NCBI GenBank assembly: GCA_023212725.1
Contig: JALBYF010000031.1
Coordinates: 62,001-126,000 of the forward strand
Direction of reading: 5' to 3'
DNA from: Tranzscheliella williamsii
Lineage: Eukaryota; Basidiomycota; Ustilaginomycetes; Ustilaginales; Ustilaginaceae
DNA length: 64,000 bases
In this document: positions 1-12,460 of the stretch, in pieces
Layout: every line of letters begins with the position of its first letter
Position numbering within the stretch: the stretch's first letter is position 1
The notes under the pieces: model-generated
Seen by the model: the letters and a program-made list of their open reading frames with translations, nothing else
The model's database searches: none
What the model was told of the DNA's origin: nothing
Program-made: the position numbers and the translations under genes

Positions 1-333
1 ACGGGGATGGCAGCTAAGCTCCTACTTCGATCATCTGAGCTCTCACGGATCGTGTCATCGCTGTCTTACCTTCTTCAGTGTCCGATTTGCAACCGAAACT
101 GACCCACGAACAACCTTGCCTCGATCTATCTATGCCTTTGGTGCTTTTATCGCCTGCGTCCTTACCACTCGCTGCCACCTGCTGCACTTCCTCGTCTCTC
201 TGAAACCTCTCGTCGGTCTCTGTTCCGGCTCGGCATCAACTCAAAACGGCACGGCCTTCAATCTAAACCGTCCACGGACTTACCTTGGCCGACCTGTCTG
301 TGTTATACTCCACCATCGCCCCACCTTTTCCTG
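1..333. other. Upstream region and probable 5' leader of the homeodomain gene
   Basis: No gene is supported here. The last 200 bases are pyrimidine-rich, as is common in fungal 5' leaders. A 72-codon open frame (116-334) begins without ATG and resembles nothing I know. The window edge cuts whatever lies further upstream. Confidence 0.5.
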
Positions 334-3240
334 ATGCTACAAAGACCGCACCGTGCCGCGGCCATCCAGGCTCTCCGGGCCAACACCGCTGCCTTTGCAC
401 CTCGTAAAAGGTCCAATTCTCAAACCTCCAACCGGACCGTCACATCGCCACGCGTCAGTCCAGGGGATTGGCAAGCCACTTCGCGCCCAACTTCACCCAT
501 GGACATAACCCAGGGGTCTGCTCTGCACCTCAATCACCACAACCACCACCACCATCGGCTCGGAGCGGGCCAAGCTGAAATCCCTGTTGCTGAGCCAGCC
601 GAAAGCATGCCAATGTCACTTTACTGGCCTGAACAAGATGAACACAACCATCCCATGACTGCACCGCACTACAACAGTGAGGCCGCTCTTGATCACCACT
701 GGGAAGATTATCATCATGGATCTTCAGCAATGCTGCATCAAGATCACGCGCAAGGCAACTACATGGACGAACATCGCAATTTCTCACCGCCACCTGACGC
801 CCTGGGCCTTGAGCATGAGGGCGGTCTGCACGTTGGATTGCGCGGAAGTCTAGATCTGTCCAGGGAACACCGTCAAAAAAGTCAGTCATCTTATGACTCG
901 AACGATAGCATGTCTCTGCTCGACAATCTGCCCTTCTGTGGCAATCCCGACCTCGGCGACGACTCCTACGAAGATAGCACTGATTCGGATTTGCCTCCTG
1001 AAAAGAAGAAGCTCAGTGCTGCGTTTCGTCCTAGGGGGCGCAAGAAGCGCAACAAATGTACACCCGAGCAGCTCCGCAGCCTCGAAGCCTTCTTCGAGAA
1101 AAATCGTAACCCGACCGGTAGGATCAGGACCGAGCTCTCCAGGAAGCTTCGCATGCCCGAACGTAGTGTCCAGGTATGGTTCCAAAACCGTCGAGCCAAG
1201 GTCAAGACCATGGAACGCCGAGGCGTCGACGTCGGCGAAAGCCCGGAGGCCAAGAAGAGGAGCTTTAGCTCTCGTACTGGCGGCAAGGAGCCTGCGACGG
1301 GAAGTTTCGGCAGTGGTCATTCTAGCCGCAGCAATCATCAAGACGAGACGCCATCTGTCACGGCTTTTCCCACCTCGGCGCTCGTTGTCGGTACTTGGCG
1401 ACGTGTATCGCCGCTCATTTGCTTTTTTTCCCGTCGTCTTCAGTCGATGACTTGGTATCTGACTAGTGAGTCCATCGGCTTCAAGCTCGAGATCCCGTGG
1501 ACCTCGATCCGTGCGCTTCATTTTGATGGCCCTACGATGCCGTCACTTGCAGAACGGGCGGAAGGAGTTCGGGTGCCTTTGGGACAGCTTGTCTTGGATC
1601 TGGAAAGGCCGCCGACCTTTTTTATGGAAGTCTTTCGAACAGCGCCCGGCAAGAGTGGCAAGGATGGAGAGCAGAAGATGAGCTGGCGGCAATGCGAGGA
1701 TTTCACCGAACACCGGCAGGCAACGTCTGTCAGCAGGCACGTCCTCAACGGCCCGTACGAAGAGCTGCGTGACGCAGCCGTGGCGCTTGCTCGCAGTAAC
1801 GACACATTGGGCAAGTTGATCGTGTTTCGCGACGAAGAAAGACGAGCTGCAGGCGCAATTCCTACCGGGTCGGGCTGCACTGAAGACAACTTCGGCCTGA
1901 TCGGTCCGAACGGCCAGACACCCGTCTCTTTTGCGCCAGGCACCAGCGTCTCCCAGAGCAACACACCCGCGGCGCCTTTTGACAACAATTTGGGTCTATC
2001 CTTGCCACCGACATCGATGGCCGGCAGCATGGGTGGTGCTGCGCAGGCGCACTTGTGGCAGACGTCCCGACCGCCCGCGTTTCAGATTGAAGGCGGATGG
2101 GAGTTTGACAGCCCGGCTAGTGTCACCACGAGTCTATCCGAGACGTCTTTTGACAGCTTTCATCGCTATCCGCTCGGCCACGGCCACTACGAAGGCGTCA
2201 AGGAGAATGCTTCTTCGAGCGAGGCCAGTCCTCGCTCGGGCTTTGGTTCGTCGATGGATCTCAACACCCTCCGCATTGACACGGCTGGTATCTCCAGTTT
2301 TGGCACTTCAAGTATGGCGATGCTCGACGGCGCACCGGCGCCAATGAGATTGGAAGGCGCATATCATGTGGACCCTTGGGAGGGCCACATGTCTTCGGGC
2401 CCCGCACCCACGCAAGGCTCCGACTATCCATTGTCCGGACAGGACATGCTTCCTGGCGGGCTGTTTATCGGCCAAGGCGGCGTCGCACTGAGTCATGCTG
2501 ACAGCCACAACGGTGGGCCAGGCGCAGCCATCTTTCCCTTCTCTGGCCTTGAGCGAGACGGCTCGCAACGAGTGGAGTACGACAACGCCCCTGGTGCTTC
2601 CGCCTGCGATGCATACCAAGCTCATAGCCAAGAGCACAACAGCAGCTCCGGCCTTGGCTATGGCGGTGGTAGCGGCGCTGGCTTACACGGCGACCAGCCC
2701 TTACTGGCTCCTCTGTCAGGCGCCGGCTCGCAGCCGCGCAAGCTGCTGAGCCTGGAGGAAGACCTGTTCTGCGGGCCGACGCCGACTGCACGGAATATTT
2801 TTGGCAGCCGAAGCGGTGGGGGAATGCCTAGTGGCACCAACACGGCCGGGCGCGGCGGGCCGGGCGGGGGCAGCGGGGCGATGCAGATTGATCCTGAGCT
2901 GATCGATTCGTACCAGCAGGCGCAGCCGGCCGGGGGGGAAGAGGGAGGCTTCCACGGGCGGAGGCGTGCCAACACGTATCGGCTGGACGAGCACTACCGG
3001 CCGCGGCCGGAGGGGCTGGCGTCGCCGCGGCGTCCGGGCCGCTACGGCGAGCGGGACCCCGACGGCCGGGACGCAAGCGATGCCGAGGACAACGCGCGCG
3101 CGCCGAGCTGCGAGACGGCAGAGCGCCAGACCGGCGGCACCGGCTCGTCGCCGCTCTCGCCCGCGCCGTCGTCGACGCCCGACGCTCGCCACGCCCAGCC
3201 GCACCCGTTCGCGCATGCCTTTGACGAGTCCAACCCCTAG
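334..3240 (+). CDS. Homeodomain transcription factor
   Basis: A 968-residue protein from a clear ATG. Residues about 234-294 form a homeodomain: a basic N-terminal arm (RGRKKRNK) and recognition helix VQVWFQNRRAKVK with the invariant WF-N-R residues near 282-287. It should bind DNA in the nucleus. About 60 residues later, residues 350-490 form a second ordered-looking block (GTWRRVSPL, TWYLTSES, EIPWTSIRALHF, then a W..C.DFTE.RQAT stretch) of a kind that follows the homeodomain in basidiomycete factors; its function is unknown to me. The N-terminus carries a His-rich run near residue 70, and the C-terminal 450 residues are Gly/Ser/Pro-rich and probably disordered. No intron is needed. It converges with PSF1 317 bp downstream. 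Yeast Pho2 or Yarrowia Hoy1 are the nearest functional comparisons, but orthology cannot be decided from sequence reading alone. Confidence 0.9.
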   Translation: MLQRPHRAAAIQALRANTAAFAPRKRSNSQTSNRTVTSPRVSPGDWQATSRPTSPMDITQGSALHLNHHNHHHHRLGAGQAEIPVAEPAESMPMSLYWPEQDEHNHPMTAPHYNSEAALDHHWEDYHHGSSAMLHQDHAQGNYMDEHRNFSPPPDALGLEHEGGLHVGLRGSLDLSREHRQKSQSSYDSNDSMSLLDNLPFCGNPDLGDDSYEDSTDSDLPPEKKKLSAAFRPRGRKKRNKCTPEQLRSLEAFFEKNRNPTGRIRTELSRKLRMPERSVQVWFQNRRAKVKTMERRGVDVGESPEAKKRSFSSRTGGKEPATGSFGSGHSSRSNHQDETPSVTAFPTSALVVGTWRRVSPLICFFSRRLQSMTWYLTSESIGFKLEIPWTSIRALHFDGPTMPSLAERAEGVRVPLGQLVLDLERPPTFFMEVFRTAPGKSGKDGEQKMSWRQCEDFTEHRQATSVSRHVLNGPYEELRDAAVALARSNDTLGKLIVFRDEERRAAGAIPTGSGCTEDNFGLIGPNGQTPVSFAPGTSVSQSNTPAAPFDNNLGLSLPPTSMAGSMGGAAQAHLWQTSRPPAFQIEGGWEFDSPASVTTSLSETSFDSFHRYPLGHGHYEGVKENASSSEASPRSGFGSSMDLNTLRIDTAGISSFGTSSMAMLDGAPAPMRLEGAYHVDPWEGHMSSGPAPTQGSDYPLSGQDMLPGGLFIGQGGVALSHADSHNGGPGAAIFPFSGLERDGSQRVEYDNAPGASACDAYQAHSQEHNSSSGLGYGGGSGAGLHGDQPLLAPLSGAGSQPRKLLSLEEDLFCGPTPTARNIFGSRSGGGMPSGTNTAGRGGPGGGSGAMQIDPELIDSYQQAQPAGGEEGGFHGRRRANTYRLDEHYRPRPEGLASPRRPGRYGERDPDGRDASDAEDNARAPSCETAERQTGGTGSSPLSPAPSSTPDARHAQPHPFAHAFDESNP

Positions 3241-3557
3241 GCCCTCAATTCCCTTCACCCCCATCCCCCCTCGCCCCGCCCAGCGGCGATCCGTGGCTGG
3301 CCGCATCGCCCACCGTCCAAGGCGCGCTCGATGCGCCGCCGCTTTGTTTATCCTACTCTGCATTCCAAGGTAACGGCCTTTGTGGCGCGCTTGTGGCACG
3401 ATAATATGCCCAGTGTACCCGCGCGACGTTGTGCGAGCTGAGTGGCGGGAAACGGAGCGGAACGGCTGACACGGCAGAGATACGGAATCGGAATGGATGC
3501 ATGGTGGGTACAAATACAGGCTGTGGGGTCGATGGCAGGCGGGAAGCGGGGAGGGGA
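3241..3557. other. Convergent 3' intergenic region, homeodomain gene / PSF1
   Basis: This stretch holds the 3' ends of two converging genes. I see no further coding signal or repeat in it. Confidence 0.5.
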
Positions 3558-4303
3558 CTAGTGGTGGTCGTCGATGACCGAGACCCAGCCCTTGGTGATG
3601 AGAGCGCGGACGTCTGCGCGGTTGATAGTGATGGACTGGCCCTTTGTGAACGAGGTGGGAGCGGACTGTGTCGAGGCTAGCCATACGTCGTGGAGGTCTT
3701 TGTTGGCCTTGACGGTGACGAGGAGGTCGCGGGGGAGTGGTTCGGGCGGGTGGGAGATGTCGAGGCGGAGGTCTGGGGCGAGGTTGAGGAAGTCGAGTTT
3801 GACCGAGTGGTGGAGGTCTGCGTGGGTGCGGAGCCAGTTGTGTTCGAGGGGGGCGAGGGAGGTTTTCAGCGCGGGCTGGCGGGTGTAGAGGAGGGGCAAG
3901 CTGAACGCAGCGCGGGCGAGCTGCCGCGCGAGGATGTCGAGGCGGGTGTTGTGGTAGAGCAGCAGACTGCGCTTGTCGTACTGGATGATCAGATGCAGCA
4001 TCAGCAGCTGGCTCTGCAGCCCGGACACCGCCGCCGCCGCCATCCCGCCCGCCTCGGCCTCCAGCGTCGCCAGCAGCGTCTCGAGGTGCGCGTGCAGCTG
4101 CTTAACCTCCAGCACCAGACTCCGTATCAGCTCGTCACTGCCCAACCCACCGCGACAAGAAGAAACGACCGACAGAGGACACGTCAGCTACGGCGCCAGC
4201 CGAGGTGCGCGAGCGGCCCAACTCACTTGTACGGCTTCACAGAGTCGAGGCTCAGCGACGCCTTGGCCTCGCTGACCAGCTTGAGCGCCTGGTCCCCAAA
4301 CAT
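3558..4303 (-). CDS. psf1: GINS complex subunit Psf1
   Basis: Psf1 is one of four GINS subunits; with Cdc45 and Mcm2-7 it forms the CMG replicative helicase. Two exons are read on the minus strand: 4303-4227 and 4137-3558. The 89-nt intron has a GTGAGT donor, a GCTGAC branch-like site and a GGGCAG acceptor, and joins an Asn codon so that the protein runs from ...VKPY into NDELIRSL. The spliced product is 218 residues, the usual size (yeast 208, human 196). It starts MFGDQALKLVSEAK, matching the family start (MFCEKAMELI in human, MYGDLGNKLV in yeast). Further marks are the central KRSLLLYHNTRLD helix (family RNRRCTVAYLYDRL) and the C-terminal small beta-domain ending LITKGWVSVI. The start ATG at 4303 fits the family exactly; the open frame upstream of it is not conserved. 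Confidence 0.93.
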
Positions 4304-4808
4304 CCACGCAGCGTCGGCCCACTGCGTCAAACCAACCGCTAACACGGCAGAGTCTCGCGCAACGACCCAGAGCACGCTTCCACCAACGTTGATGCTGAGT
4401 GGTGCGAAGTCGTGGAGGTGAGCCTTGGACAGCCGCCCTTGGCACGCGTCGCCAACTCCCACCGCGTAACGAACAACGCACAGCCCGCCCAACCGTACGA
4501 TAGAAAACAATGCAACCATCTCGTATTCAGCTCCACCTCTCCTGCGATATCGGTACTTGCAAGCAGCCGTGCAGAACTACACCGCCACTTGATACTAAAC
4601 GCATATACCACTCGACAATACGATCGTTTCATATAGGCATTGTGATTGGTTCAGAGGAGAAACAAGGCGGCAGATACATGGTGCTTATGATTGCAGGCGG
4701 AAAGTGGACGCTCAAGACAATATGAATGTGTTGCTACGTCGGCCAAGACGGGGGGGAGGTAAGGAGGCGGAGAGATGAGGGCTAGACGATGCGAAAGTCG
4801 CCAGCGCT
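4304..4808. other. PSF1 promoter and 3' region of the aspartic protease gene
   Basis: Intergenic. It should contain the PSF1 promoter, reading leftward, and the protease gene's terminator region. I see no clear TATA box, repeat or RNA gene. Confidence 0.4.
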
Positions 4809-7344
<2,536 letters not shown>

Positions 7345-10125
7345 TCAGTCGCGGGTGCGGGTGGCTTTGGCGCTGTGGGCGTCCTGGGGCTGGTCGGTGG
7401 CGCGGTGAAGGGAGGCCTTCTTCTTGGCCCTGCGCGACTCGTACTCGTGCCACTCGCCGTCGAGTGCGGACAGGACGCGGGCGGGCATCTCTGCGCGCGG
7501 CGACTCGGCAAAGTAGGCCGACTGGAGCGCCTGTGTCGCTGTCCACCGCCGTTGCGGGTCGTAGGTGAGCAGTCCCCGCGCCACCTCTAGCGCCGAGCCG
7601 GAAAGCCGCTGCCCAAACGCCGAGGAGAGATAGTCCCCCTCGCTCGCACTGCGCGTGGCGAGTGCCGATGGCGACGCAGCATTGACATCGACACCGGCAG
7701 CCGGCTCAGGGTCGGCAGGCCGGACCATCTCGAACCAGGCCAGCTTGGCGACGCCGGGCCATATTTCCTTTGTAAACGGGCCGAGAAGCTTGGCGATCAC
7801 CTGGACCTGGTGGATCTCGGTCTCGCCTTGGAAGACGGGCTTCTTGAAGAAAAGTTCGAGGAAAATGCAGCCTGCTCCCCACATGTCGACTTCGGCACCG
7901 TACTGCGTCTCGCCGAAGAGCAGCTCTGGCGGTCGGTACCAGAGCGTGACGACGCGGTTGGTGTAGTCGCCCTTGCGACGCTTGGCGTAGAAGCGGGCGA
8001 GGCCAAAGTCGGTCAGCTTCAGCCTGCCCTGGTTGTTGAGCAGAATGTTGGAGCCCTTCAGGTCGCGATGTAGCACCGCCTTGGCGTGCAGATACTCGAG
8101 GCCGGCAAAGAGCTGCAGGGCGAGCGACTTGAGATGCGCCTCGCTGAAGCTGACCTGCGGATGCGCCAGGATGCCGTTCAGGTCGTGCTCCATATATTCA
8201 AAGACCATGTAGATCGAGCTGCGCGTCGCCATGATTTCGTGCAAGCGCACTACGTTTTCGTGCCGCAGTGCCTGCAGCAGCTTGATCTCGCGCATTGCCG
8301 TGACGGGGAAGCCATCCTTCTCGCCTTCCATGCGGATCTTCTTGAGGGCCACATATACGCCCGTTTTTTCCGACCGCGCCTTGAACACTTGTCCGTAGGT
8401 GCCTTCTCCGACCTGGTTCATGCTTTCGTACGCTTCGCCCGCGCCGGCGGTCTGTGGTTGTGGCGGTTGTGGGGTGATGGATTCGGCGGTTTTGTCGGGC
8501 TGTCGCGAGGGTTCGGCGGGGCTGTGGCGGCTGCTGGGTGGGTTTTTGGCGTTGCGTCTGTCGTCTGGGCGGCGCAGCGAGGGGTGTTCGGGGCCGGCCG
8601 AGCGGGCGGAGGGCCTGACGGTGAGCCAGCCGCTGCCGCGGACGCTGCGCTGATCGGACGGGATGTCGTAGTGGTGGCGCGGGCTGCGCTCGAGGAGGTG
8701 GATGTTGGCGCCGGGTTTGCGCGTCAGTACCTGGCCTGGGCGTGCTGCGCGGTCGCGGTCGCGGTTGGGATCGGGAGGCGCATGGCCGGGCGGCGTGCGC
8801 GGTATGTCTACCGCGGGTGCGTTGCCCCGCTCGCCGCCAGCAGGCGTCCAGCGACCCTCGTCGCGGTACGCAGCGCCGTTGCGTTTCTCTTCCTTGGCGT
8901 CGCGGCCCAACCTCCAGCGCGCAGGCCGCGGCCCATCGCGCCGCTCCTCGCGCAGCACCCCGGCCGGCAGCTCCATGACCTGCGATCGGCGCGACACATC
9001 CGAGCGTGCAGGAGAAGGCGTTCTACGCCGCCTCTCCGACCCCCTACCCTCGTCATCCTTCGCCTGACGCCGCCGCGGCTCTTCCTCATCACGGCGGGAT
9101 CCCCATCGTCTCGGCGCCCGAACCTCCAGGGCTCCCGCCGGCGAAGCGTCTCTACGGTCTCTTCCGGTAGCGCCTGGGCGGTCGTCCCGGCTGCGAGCGC
9201 CCGACGAAGGATGACCACGGACGGGAGGCGAGCCCGTGCGCGAAGCGGGGCTGCGGACTCGACTCGAGGACTGTGGATCTCGGCTGCGGTACCCACGCTC
9301 ATCGTCGTTCCAGCGGGCTCGGGACGACCTCGGCTGCCAGGTGTCGAACCTGCCCAGAGGCGACGGCGAGCGTCGCGGCCGATCCTCGCGATATCGGCGG
9401 TCGGATGGCGATCTCGGCGCGCCGTAGTCGCGGTCGCGATCACGCTTGCTTGCATTGCCCGCTCGGTCATCCGGCTGCGGCGAACGGCGGCCGTGGTCGG
9501 CCAACGCCGGTTGGCTAGGTGCGTCGTCGACAGGCCTGCCATCCTCGTCGTAGCGGCGCCTTGGCGCTGTCTTGGTGCTTGCCTCGTGCGCAGCAGCTGA
9601 ACGTCGCGGCGCGCTCGGCCTAGCGACGCCGGTGCTGAGCCGAGATTGAAGAGAAGTGGATGCGGCGGACGACTGAGGATCGCGTCGGGAGCTTGGGCGG
9701 TCTCGAAATCTGTCCAACAGGTCGACAGTATCAGTCGGGCGCAAAGTCTCTGCTGACCTTTCATCGGTATGCTCGCGTGGGGCAGACGGGGGCTGCTTGT
9801 GGCTGGTGGCGATGCCGCGTATTGTAAAGGTGGATTCTCTCTTTTCCCTCGGCGCCTCGTCGCGGTCTCGGGGAGGGGGGGCGTCCCGCCGACGCGGATC
9901 ATCGCGCTCGTCGAGCCTGCGCGCCTTGCTTGGGTAGGCACGCGGCTGGTCGTCGTCGTCGTCCGGCGAGCTGCGCGCGCGCACAGCACGCGGAGCGCCC
10001 TGCCCGGCCGCATCACGCCTGCCCTGCGGCGGGTCATACCTGCTGTGGGCCGCCTCGACACTCCGCGGATAGTGTGCCCCGTCATCGCCATCGTGGGGCC
10101 GGCGTCCCGAGCTGTCCGTCGCCAT
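7345..10125 (-). CDS. ctk1: CTD kinase catalytic subunit (CTK1/Lsk1/CDK12 type)
   Basis: A 926-residue cyclin-dependent kinase from the ATG at 10125; the open frame reaches 10185 but begins with GTG. Residues 1-560 are Arg/Ser/Asp/Pro-rich with many RD, RS and SP pairs, resembling the RS-like N-termini of CDK12/13. The kinase domain covers about 566-870: Gly loop GEGTYGQV, ATP-binding Lys595 in VALKK, PVTAMRE in place of PSTAIRE, catalytic loop HRDLKGSN (Asp688), DFG (Asp706), and T-loop DYTNRVVTLWYRPPE with the likely activating Thr722. DYTNRVVTLWYRPPELL and the later WFEMVRP motif fit Ctk1/Lsk1 better than Bur1/Cdk9. By family it pairs with a cyclin and phosphorylates Ser2 of the RNA polymerase II C-terminal domain in elongation. 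No intron is needed, though a short upstream exon cannot be excluded. Confidence 0.9.
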   Translation of the reverse strand: MATDSSGRRPHDGDDGAHYPRSVEAAHSRYDPPQGRRDAAGQGAPRAVRARSSPDDDDDQPRAYPSKARRLDERDDPRRRDAPPPRDRDEAPREKRESTFTIRGIATSHKQPPSAPREHTDERSAETLRPTDTVDLLDRFRDRPSSRRDPQSSAASTSLQSRLSTGVARPSAPRRSAAAHEASTKTAPRRRYDEDGRPVDDAPSQPALADHGRRSPQPDDRAGNASKRDRDRDYGAPRSPSDRRYREDRPRRSPSPLGRFDTWQPRSSRARWNDDERGYRSRDPQSSSRVRSPASRTGSPPVRGHPSSGARSRDDRPGATGRDRRDASPAGALEVRAPRRWGSRRDEEEPRRRQAKDDEGRGSERRRRTPSPARSDVSRRSQVMELPAGVLREERRDGPRPARWRLGRDAKEEKRNGAAYRDEGRWTPAGGERGNAPAVDIPRTPPGHAPPDPNRDRDRAARPGQVLTRKPGANIHLLERSPRHHYDIPSDQRSVRGSGWLTVRPSARSAGPEHPSLRRPDDRRNAKNPPSSRHSPAEPSRQPDKTAESITPQPPQPQTAGAGEAYESMNQVGEGTYGQVFKARSEKTGVYVALKKIRMEGEKDGFPVTAMREIKLLQALRHENVVRLHEIMATRSSIYMVFEYMEHDLNGILAHPQVSFSEAHLKSLALQLFAGLEYLHAKAVLHRDLKGSNILLNNQGRLKLTDFGLARFYAKRRKGDYTNRVVTLWYRPPELLFGETQYGAEVDMWGAGCIFLELFFKKPVFQGETEIHQVQVIAKLLGPFTKEIWPGVAKLAWFEMVRPADPEPAAGVDVNAASPSALATRSASEGDYLSSAFGQRLSGSALEVARGLLTYDPQRRWTATQALQSAYFAESPRAEMPARVLSALDGEWHEYESRRAKKKASLHRATDQPQDAHSAKATRTRD

Positions 10126-10767
10126 CCTGCCGTCCCGCGTCGGAACGCAGCTTGCCTCGTTGTCCTTGCGCAGCTCACGAAGCACGGGTCATGGAGCCGG
10201 TCGGTCGAGTGCCAACAGCTTGTCGTAATCGGCCCACAGAAGCAGCCAAGCGAACGGGCAGCTCGCGCACAGCAATGTGAATCCCCAGTCGAGAACCGCC
10301 AGCAGTGTAAGTGCGACTGCGAGTGTGAGCGCGAGTGCAAGAGGTGAATGAGTTAGGTTTTGCGCAAGAAGCTTTCCGCAACAAGCTTTCCGCAAGAGGA
10401 ATGTCGAGGAATCGTCGATGTACGCAAGTCACCGTCGCAAGCCTTGCGCAAGGATGACTTCAGCCGCAGGTGTGAGTCTTCCGCAAGGTGAAGGTTGAGA
10501 GCATCTCGGACGATCTCCTCTTGGAAAATCGAAAACGGTGTCTGTTAGACTGGCCGTCCGCAGCACCTGTCAGTCGACATCCGCACCGCTGAAGCTGCTT
10601 GCTTGATCAGCTGCAGGTGGCTCGTCGCCATGGAACTTGGATGCGAGTCACGAGCTTGGCTGTGTTTGCGGTAGAGTAAGAACAAACAGGATGCGAGCGC
10701 GGGAGTAGATTACAGAGAGCAAATAGCGTATACAACATGGCAGGAGGGGTCCCGGCTTCGGGGAACC
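10126..10767 (-). promoter_or_regulatory. CTK1 upstream region with a cluster of CGCAA elements
   Basis: This 640-bp region lies upstream of the kinase start. Between 10363 and 10487 the core CGCAA occurs seven times (10363, 10377, 10391, 10423, 10436, 10447, 10482), six of them as CGCAAG. Two lie in a perfect-but-one 14-bp tandem (10369-10382 and 10383-10396, AAGCTTTCCGCAA), and one lies inside the palindrome TTGCGCAA (10445-10452). It reads like a transcription-factor site array; TTGCGCAA resembles a C/EBP-type bZIP site. Regulation is inference. Confidence 0.4.
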
Positions 10768-12036
10768 TCATTTGCGGGAACGTCTGGCCTTGCCACCAGC
10801 CCGTGAAGCAAGGTATCTGCTGCGGTTCGAACCGGCGCCGGTCTTGGCACGGCCGCCCCGTTTGGTTGGGCGGTCGGTGGCACTAGATTTGCGCGCTTTG
10901 CTGGATGTAGATGCCGAGTTGGCGACAGTGCGCAGGTTTTCCGCAAGCTGGCCTCCTCGGGGTCCGTGTTCTGGCTGCCATGTTGTCTGCCAAGTCTTGC
11001 CCCGTGTGCCACGAGCTGTGACACCGGCGTTTGTCTGACTTCGTCTTGATTCGCCCGACCCGAAGGCCAGACGGTGGTAGATCTGCTGCGTCTCCTGGGG
11101 CATGTCCTTGATCAGGGTGATGTGGGGCAGCAACTGCGAGGGCGGCGAACAGGTCATGTTGAGGATATCATGAGCGCTCAGCTCGTGGCCAGCGGCCTGG
11201 ACTTGTTGCGGCGGTCCGTCTTTTGACACGCTGGCCGAAGCACGACTGCTGCTCTGCTCGAGGTGCAACATTGCTGCTTCTGCATCCGCATCCGATTCCC
11301 AATCGCTTCCCTCTTCGGTCCCACCCCGGACGACAATAGGGCTATGCGACGTGGTTGGCTTAGACGCCGAAAGGAGCGTCGCATTGTCAGCGCTTCTGGC
11401 CAAATTGATAGCGTCTGTACCCGCGTTCGAGCCGTTGCTAGACGACGGGGACCCACAGAGCTCATCCAGTTGGTTCAAAAGGCTCGGTCTCGATCTGGAT
11501 AAGCCGAGCGCCGGATCCGCCGTTGCCGCCATTGCACTATAGCCGGCGGATGAAGGCGCGAACGGACGCTTCGGCCTAAGCGCCGGCGCGGAGGTCAGGC
11601 GCCTCCCGCAAGCACTTTTGTCTGCCTCCTGCAGATCCACGATAGAAGCGGAGCCCGACTTGTCTCCGAAGGAAATGAGATATTGCTCCCTCATGAACTG
11701 GGTTTGGTGAGCATCCTGCTGCGTCCAAGGATTGCCGACGTCGACGCCATTGTAGTGGATGCTAGAGCTAGACGGAGCAGCTTCCATCGGATCCGCAGCT
11801 AGCCGAGCACCGCGTAGTCTGCCGCTGGGAAAGAGCTCCGCCTCAAGTGCATCGTCCGCATGCCCGGGATCAGGCAGCGAACATGGAGGTAGCGGTAGAT
11901 CTGTCGGCGCACAGGCAGGCGTTCTTAGAATGGCAAATGTCTGGTCACCGTCGTTCAACGACTCCCACAGGGACGCGTCGCTCGACGGCTCGCGTTGTTG
12001 ACGGCACGGTGCGACAGAAGACAGGCAAGCCGACAT
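10768..12036 (-). CDS. Orphan protein with basic C-terminal tail
   Basis: I do not recognise this gene. From the ATG at 12036 it encodes 422 residues; the open frame runs on to 12120 but begins with TTG, so the true 5' end may be an unseen upstream exon. The sequence is low in hydrophobic segments, with no signal peptide or membrane span. Possible ordered spots are WESLNDGDQTFAILRTP near the N-terminus, QFMREQYLISFGDKSG, SLLNQLDELCG and the block SQLLPHITLIKDMPQETQQIYHRLAFG near residue 310. The last 60 residues are rich in Lys, Arg, Ser and Gly and end GGKARRSRK, suggesting a nucleic-acid-binding or nuclear tail. Codon choice and the length of the open frame argue that it is real. Function unknown. 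Confidence 0.65.
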   Translation of the reverse strand: MSACLSSVAPCRQQREPSSDASLWESLNDGDQTFAILRTPACAPTDLPLPPCSLPDPGHADDALEAELFPSGRLRGARLAADPMEAAPSSSSIHYNGVDVGNPWTQQDAHQTQFMREQYLISFGDKSGSASIVDLQEADKSACGRRLTSAPALRPKRPFAPSSAGYSAMAATADPALGLSRSRPSLLNQLDELCGSPSSSNGSNAGTDAINLARSADNATLLSASKPTTSHSPIVVRGGTEEGSDWESDADAEAAMLHLEQSSSRASASVSKDGPPQQVQAAGHELSAHDILNMTCSPPSQLLPHITLIKDMPQETQQIYHRLAFGSGESRRSQTNAGVTARGTRGKTWQTTWQPEHGPRGGQLAENLRTVANSASTSSKARKSSATDRPTKRGGRAKTGAGSNRSRYLASRAGGKARRSRK

Positions 12037-12460
12037 GCGACGTGGGCCAGCCGAGAGCGTCTCCCCAAGATACACTACCTCAAGTGAGCATGCTGGATCG
12101 GTCGGACGCCTCTTTTCCAACCGGCAAAGGAACCTCTGCCGGATAGTACAGAATCAACGCTGCCTGTAGTAGAAAGCGAGGCCGTGCTGATCGGGACGGT
12201 GTCAGTGGTGTTGCACTCTTGGAAGAGGAGAGGATGTTGAAAGAAGAGAGAGAGGAAAGAGAGAGTAGTCACAGTTGTTAAGCGCAGGTGTGACTTTCCG
12301 CGTAAGGGCGATGCGTAGTAGGTGGAGGAGGTGGTTGCATGTTAGAGTGTTTATCCGCGCCGCATGTGGCTCCCCCACCTCTCCTCTACAACCCACGGCC
12401 ATACCAACATTGCCAAGGCTACCTACATTCCCCTCCGCAAGGCCACAACTATTGCTCAGG
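12037..12460. promoter_or_regulatory. Divergent intergenic region, orphan gene / HNH remnant
   Basis: A region of about 420 bp between an outward-reading orphan gene (left) and the broken HNH gene (right). It contains a purine-rich run at 12222-12265. I see no RNA gene. Confidence 0.35.

Noticed and set aside
8086..9600. 504-codon plus-strand frame opposite the kinase gene
   Set aside because: It is the antisense shadow of the GC-rich, Arg/Ser-rich kinase coding sequence.
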